The notes under the pieces are model-generated. The model saw only the letters and a list, made by a program, of their open reading frames with translations. It was not told the DNA's origin and did not search any database. From Pseudomonas sp. MF4836 (GTDB lineage Bacteria; Pseudomonadota; Gammaproteobacteria; Pseudomonadales; Pseudomonadaceae): DNA of 64,000 nt. Within the stretch, counting starts at the first letter, position 1. The number at the start of each line of letters is the position of its first letter. Location of the stretch: NCBI RefSeq assembly GCF_002018875.1, contig NZ_MVOL01000008.1:248001-312000 (forward strand). Reading direction: 5' to 3'. The position numbers and the translations under genes were made by a program. Positions 60,388-64,000 of this stretch are shown here, piece by piece.

Positions 60388-60852
60388 ATGCGCGTAGCAA
60401 AAGGGTTGTTGGGTGTGCTGTTGGCGATGCCGCTCCTGGCGTCCGCTGAGGAAATTGGCCAGGTGTCCACGGTGTTCAAATTTGTCGGGCCGAACGATCG
60501 CATTGTGGTCGAGGCGTTCGATGATCCTCGGGTCGAGGGTGTGACTTGCTACCTGTCGCGAGCCAAGACGGGTGGGGTGAAGGGTGGCCTGGGTCTGGCC
60601 GAGGATCGTGCCGAGGCGTCGATTGCCTGCCGTCAGGTCGGGCCTATCAGCTTCAAGGGCGAGCTCAAGGATGGCGAGGAGGTATTCAAGGAGCGAACTT
60701 CGCTGGTGTTCAAGACCATGCAGGTGGTGCGCTTCCTCGACAAGAAGCGCAATACGCTGGTGTATCTGGTCTACAGCGATCGCTTGATCGAGGGCAGCCC
60801 GCAGAATGCGGTGACGGCGATTCCGATCCTTCCGTGGGTCCAGCCACAGTAA
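60388..60852 (+). CDS. creA: CreA-family periplasmic protein
   Basis: A 154-residue exported protein with a signal peptide ending LLASA (residue 20). The mature part EEIGQVSTVFKFVGPNDRIVVEAFDDPRVEGVTCYLSRAKTGG is the CreA pattern with two cysteines (TCYLS, IACRQ). Function unknown; in E. coli it neighbours creBC. It follows proB by 32 bp. Confidence 0.93.
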   Translation: MRVAKGLLGVLLAMPLLASAEEIGQVSTVFKFVGPNDRIVVEAFDDPRVEGVTCYLSRAKTGGVKGGLGLAEDRAEASIACRQVGPISFKGELKDGEEVFKERTSLVFKTMQVVRFLDKKRNTLVYLVYSDRLIEGSPQNAVTAIPILPWVQPQ

Positions 60853-60924
60853 CTGCTTTTGCCGGCCGGCTCGCCCTCTGCAAGGGGTGAGCGGGTTGGT
60901 GGTGGTGCTGCCGAATCGTAGGCA

Positions 60925-60955
60925 ATAAAAAACCGACCCTAGGGTCGGTTTTTTA
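60925..60955. terminator. Bidirectional terminator between creA and rpsT
   Basis: AACCGACCCTAGGGTCGGTT (60931-60950) is a perfect palindrome flanked by AAAA and TTTT, serving both convergent genes. Confidence 0.93.
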
Positions 60956-60968
60956 ACAAGCGTGTCGC

Positions 60969-61247
60969 TTAGGCTGCAGCAGCAAGGTTCAACGCCTTGA
61001 TGTGGCCATTCAGACGACCTTTATGGCGAGCAGCTTTGTTCTTGTGGATGATGCCTTTATCGGCCATACGGTCGATAACTGGCACGGCCAGAACATAAGC
61101 AGCTTGCGCTTTTTCAGCGTCTTTTGCGTCGATGGCTTTAACTACATTCTTGATGTAGGTACGAACCATGGAACGCAGGCTGGCGTTGTGGCTGCGACGC
61201 TTCTCAGCCTGTTTTGCACGTTTTTTGGCGGAAGGTGTGTTGGCCAC
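60969..61247 (-). CDS. rpsT: 30S ribosomal protein S20
   Basis: A 92-residue basic protein: MANTPSAKKRAKQAEKRRSHNASLRSMVRTYIKNV and KGIIHKNKAARHKGRLNGHIKAL are canonical S20. It is divergent from murJ and has its own strong promoter. Confidence 0.98.
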   Translation of the reverse strand: MANTPSAKKRAKQAEKRRSHNASLRSMVRTYIKNVVKAIDAKDAEKAQAAYVLAVPVIDRMADKGIIHKNKAARHKGRLNGHIKALNLAAAA

Positions 61248-61300
61248 CGTCGAGCTCCTCGAAAGACTTTTTGGGAAATAGCAAACAAAATAGGCCGCGA

Positions 61301-61329
61301 ATCATGCCGATGAGTTGAAGTCTTGTCAA
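61301..61329 (-). promoter_or_regulatory. Sigma-70 promoter of rpsT
   Basis: On the minus strand TTGACA (61329-61324) and CATGAT (61306-61301) are separated by 17 bases, about 54 bp before the rpsT start. Confidence 0.75.
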
Positions 61330-61499
61330 GGGCGGGTGATGCGTTCCGCTGAGTGGTCGATCTGAAGAGGCGGGATATTTATTTCCGGCGCTTGACCTGT
61401 AAACTCGCGAGCTTTGGCTCTGTGCTGTTGCGGCGCGGAGTATCGCATAAGTAGGCGCATTGTTCGCCTGCTGTTTATCTACAGGCAAAAAACCTTTCA

Positions 61500-63038
61500 A
61501 TGAACCTGCTCAAATCGTTGGCCGCTGTCAGCTCTATCACCATGATTTCCCGGGTGTTGGGGTTTGTTCGTGACACCATCATCGCGCGTGCCTTCGGTGC
61601 CGGCATGGCTACCGATGCCTTCTTCATTGCCTTCAAGTTGCCCAATCTGCTGCGCCGGATCTTTGCCGAGGGGGCTTTCTCCCAAGCGTTCGTGCCGATC
61701 CTGGCGGAATATAAAAGCCAGCAGGGCGAGGAGGCGACTCGGACCTTCATCGCTTATGTGTCGGGTCTGTTGACCCTGGTGCTGGCGCTGGTCACGGCCC
61801 TGGGGATGATTTTCGCGCCTTGGGTGATCTGGGCGACGGCGCCGGGTTTTGCCGATACGCCGGAAAAGTTCGCCCTGACCTCTGACCTGCTGCGGGTGAC
61901 CTTCCCTTATATATTGCTGATTTCCCTGTCCTCGCTGGCGGGGGCGATCCTCAATACCTGGAACCGTTTCTCGGTGCCGGCCTTTGTGCCGACCCTGCTC
62001 AATGTGAGCATGATCATCTTTGCCCTGTTTCTGACGCCTTACTTCGACCCGCCGGTGATGGCCCTGGGCTGGGCCGTATTGGCCGGTGGCCTGGCGCAGT
62101 TGCTGTACCAGCTGCCGCACCTGCGCAAGATCGGCATGCTGGTGCTGCCACGGCTGAACCTGCATGACACTGGGGTCTGGCGGGTGATGAAGCAGATGCT
62201 GCCGGCGATTCTCGGGGTCTCGGTGAGTCAGATTTCACTGATCATCAACACTATTTTTGCCTCGTTCCTGGTCGCAGGCTCCGTGTCCTGGATGTACTAC
62301 GCCGACCGCCTGATGGAGTTGCCGTCCGGTGTGCTGGGGGTGGCATTGGGCACTATTCTGTTGCCGACCCTGGCCAAGACCTACGCCAGCCAGGATCGCC
62401 ACGAGTATTCGCGAATTCTCGATTGGGGCTTGCGCCTGTGTTTTGTGCTGGTGCTGCCTTGTGCCCTGGCCCTGGGGATTCTTGCCGAGCCGCTGACGGT
62501 TTCGCTGTTCCAGTACGGTGAATTCAGCGCGCTGGATGCCGCCATGACTCAGCGGGCGCTGGTTGCCTACTCTATTGGCCTGCTCGGGATTATTGTGATC
62601 AAGGTCCTGGCGCCGGGCTTCTATGCCCAGCAAAACATTCGGACGCCGGTCAAAATCGCGATTTTTACCCTGATCGTCACGCAGTTGCTCAACCTGGTGT
62701 TTATCGGTCCCTTGAAGCATGCCGGGCTGGCCCTGGCGATCAGCGGTGGTGCCTGCATCAACGCCGGCTTGCTGTTCTATCAGTTGCGCAAGCAGAAGAT
62801 GTTCCAGCCGCAGCCGGGCTGGGGGCTGTTCGCCCTCAAGCTGGTGATCGCGGTGCTGGTGATGTCGGCGGTACTGCTGGGGTTGATGTACGTGATGCCG
62901 GCCTGGGACCAGGGGCATATGCTGCAACGCTTTCTGCGCCTTGGGGCGTTGGTGCTGGCCGGGGTGGTGACGTATTTCGGCATGCTGGCGCTGCTGGGCT
63001 TTCGCCTGCGGGACTTCAATCGCAAGGGCTTGAACTGA
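61500..63038 (+). CDS. murJ: Lipid II flippase MurJ (MviN)
   Basis: Flips lipid II across the inner membrane for peptidoglycan synthesis. The 512 residues have about 14 membrane helices. The start MNLLKSLAAVSSITMISRVLGFVRDTIIARAFGAG and the stretch FRRIFAEGAFSQAFVP-like LPNLLRRIFAEGAFSQAFVPIL are diagnostic. Adjacent to rpsT and ribF, as in P. aeruginosa. Confidence 0.97.
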   Translation: MNLLKSLAAVSSITMISRVLGFVRDTIIARAFGAGMATDAFFIAFKLPNLLRRIFAEGAFSQAFVPILAEYKSQQGEEATRTFIAYVSGLLTLVLALVTALGMIFAPWVIWATAPGFADTPEKFALTSDLLRVTFPYILLISLSSLAGAILNTWNRFSVPAFVPTLLNVSMIIFALFLTPYFDPPVMALGWAVLAGGLAQLLYQLPHLRKIGMLVLPRLNLHDTGVWRVMKQMLPAILGVSVSQISLIINTIFASFLVAGSVSWMYYADRLMELPSGVLGVALGTILLPTLAKTYASQDRHEYSRILDWGLRLCFVLVLPCALALGILAEPLTVSLFQYGEFSALDAAMTQRALVAYSIGLLGIIVIKVLAPGFYAQQNIRTPVKIAIFTLIVTQLLNLVFIGPLKHAGLALAISGGACINAGLLFYQLRKQKMFQPQPGWGLFALKLVIAVLVMSAVLLGLMYVMPAWDQGHMLQRFLRLGALVLAGVVTYFGMLALLGFRLRDFNRKGLN

Positions 63039-63167
63039 CGCCTGCCTGGCGTTGAGCCGTGATCGGACCCTGGTTTTATCGGTTCGATCACTTTGGGTGG
63101 TGGTGTTGCCTGTCGCCGACCGCCGGGTGTGGTTATAATCGACCACTTTATGAGCAAGAAGCGCGTT

Positions 63168-64000
63168 ATGCAGCTGGTTCGAGGTCTCCACAACCTGCGC
63201 CCCCAGCATCGGGGCTGTGTCGCCACTATTGGCAACTTTGACGGTGTTCACCGTGGCCACCAGGCTATCCTGGGCCGGCTGCGTGAGCGCGCGCTCGAGT
63301 TGGGCGTGCCCAGCTGCGTGGTGATTTTCGAGCCGCAGCCCCGCGAGTTCTTTGCGCCGGACACCGCTCCAGCGCGCCTGGCACGCCTGCGTGACAAGTT
63401 GCAGCTGCTGGCTGACGAGGGCGTCGACCGCGTGTTGTGCCTGGCATTCAATCAGCGCCTCAGCAAGCTCGGCGCCAGTGAATTCGTCGATACCATTCTG
63501 GTGGATGGCCTGGGAGTGCAGCATCTGGAAGTCGGCGACGACTTCCGTTTTGGCTGCGACCGGGTAGGGGATTTCGATTTCCTGCAACAGGCCGGGAGCG
63601 CCCGGGGGTTTACCGTCGAAGCGGCGCAGACCGTGGAACTGGACGGTTTACGTGTCAGCAGCACCCAGGTCCGTAACGCCCTGGCCGCGGCTGATTTTGA
63701 GTTGGCCGAGCGTTTGCTGGGTCGCCCGTTCCGTATTGCCGGACGGGTTCTGCACGGTCAGAAGCTGGCGCGCCAATTGGGTACGCCTACCGCCAATGTG
63801 CAGCTCAAGCGCCGTCGCGTGCCGCTTTCCGGGGTGTACCTGGTGAGTGTCGAAATCGACGGCCAGCCTTGGCCCGGCGTCGCCAATATCGGCGTTCGGC
63901 CTACGGTTGCAGGTGATGGCAAGGCCCACCTGGAAGTCCATCTTTTAGATTTTGCCGGCGATTTGTATGACCGGCGTTTGACGGTGGTTTTCCACCACAA
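63168..64000 (+). CDS. ribF: Bifunctional riboflavin kinase/FMN adenylyltransferase RibF (3' end outside window)
   Basis: Makes FMN and FAD. The visible 277 residues contain the nucleotidyl-transferase site TIGNFDGVHRGHQAIL, the VSSTQVRNALAAADFELAERLLGRPF linker, and the start of the kinase domain (GTPTANVQL, GVYLVSVE, GVANIGVRPTV). The start at 63168 (MQLVRGLHN) matches the family; an in-frame ATG at 63150 would add six residues. A TATAAT at 63134-63139 is a likely -10, without a clear -35 at the right distance. Confidence 0.95.
   Translation, partial: MQLVRGLHNLRPQHRGCVATIGNFDGVHRGHQAILGRLRERALELGVPSCVVIFEPQPREFFAPDTAPARLARLRDKLQLLADEGVDRVLCLAFNQRLSKLGASEFVDTILVDGLGVQHLEVGDDFRFGCDRVGDFDFLQQAGSARGFTVEAAQTVELDGLRVSSTQVRNALAAADFELAERLLGRPFRIAGRVLHGQKLARQLGTPTANVQLKRRRVPLSGVYLVSVEIDGQPWPGVANIGVRPTVAGDGKAHLEVHLLDFAGDLYDRRLTVVFHH

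Noticed and set aside
61392..61420. TTGACC as -35 of murJ
   Set aside because: No acceptable -10 at 16-18 bp spacing.

Overview
The window reads as a chromosomal segment of a Pseudomonas, most likely from the P. fluorescens group. GC content is high, genes are densely packed, REP-type repeats of the pseudomonad kind lie between genes, and gene order over much of the window matches what I remember of P. aeruginosa PAO1 (fpr-mscL-katB-ankB-radA-mapZ-cstA-ybdD-yjiA, then glyA-morA-ettA-gdhA, then fklB, a Fur-type small gene, ispB-rplU-rpmA-obg-proB-creA-rpsT-murJ-ribF). That order is recalled, not computed. I see no prophage, insertion sequence, CRISPR array, rRNA or tRNA.

Layout. 1-6410 is a haem-acquisition operon hasRADEF: the 3' end of the receptor HasR, the hemophore HasA with its haem ligands, and the type I secretion system HasD/HasE/HasF. 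The hasR-hasA and hasA-hasD gaps hold perfect hairpins that could set protein ratios. 6579-8947 (minus) is an overlapping purine permease-trmA pair. 9153-14033 holds a secreted DUF4879-like protein, a DJ-1-like protein lacking its cysteine, and a PaoABC-type molybdenum aldehyde oxidoreductase without the Tat signal of the E. coli enzyme. After a minus-strand MFS transporter comes a cyanide-insensitive bd oxidase (cioA-cioB plus a 55-residue DUF2474 protein) behind a perfect Anr/FNR box. 18482-26599 carries rlmG, fpr, mscL, katB-ankB, radA, an unknown exported protein, the c-di-GMP receptor mapZ and an isoprenylcysteine-methyltransferase-like protein.

26818-30186 is a carbon-starvation/pyruvate-uptake module (CstA/BtsT, YbdD, YjiA GTPase). 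30255-33099 (minus) is dctA followed by two GntR-type regulators, with two FadR-type operator-like palindromes upstream of dctA. glyA and the very large c-di-GMP enzyme morA follow, then ettA (with a second Anr-like box) and gdhA. 42303-45907 (minus) holds a shortened Gre-like factor, a lipoprotein, a large DUF4105 exported protein and a DUF3015 protein. 46184-49176 is a Lon-family protease and a small unknown. 49180-53537 is the least understood part: two large, clearly paralogous exported proteins of unknown function on the minus strand flank a plus-strand UPF0114 membrane protein.

The last 10 kb is core housekeeping: a DUF6482-like protein, fklB, a small gene behind a Fur box, a PhnA/YjdM zinc-ribbon protein, ispB divergent from rplU-rpmA, obg, proB, creA, rpsT, murJ and the start of ribF. 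Iron/haem supply (has operon, Fur-box gene), oxidative defence (katB-ankB, fpr), low-oxygen/cyanide-tolerant respiration (cio) and c-di-GMP signalling (mapZ, morA) are the themes beyond housekeeping.
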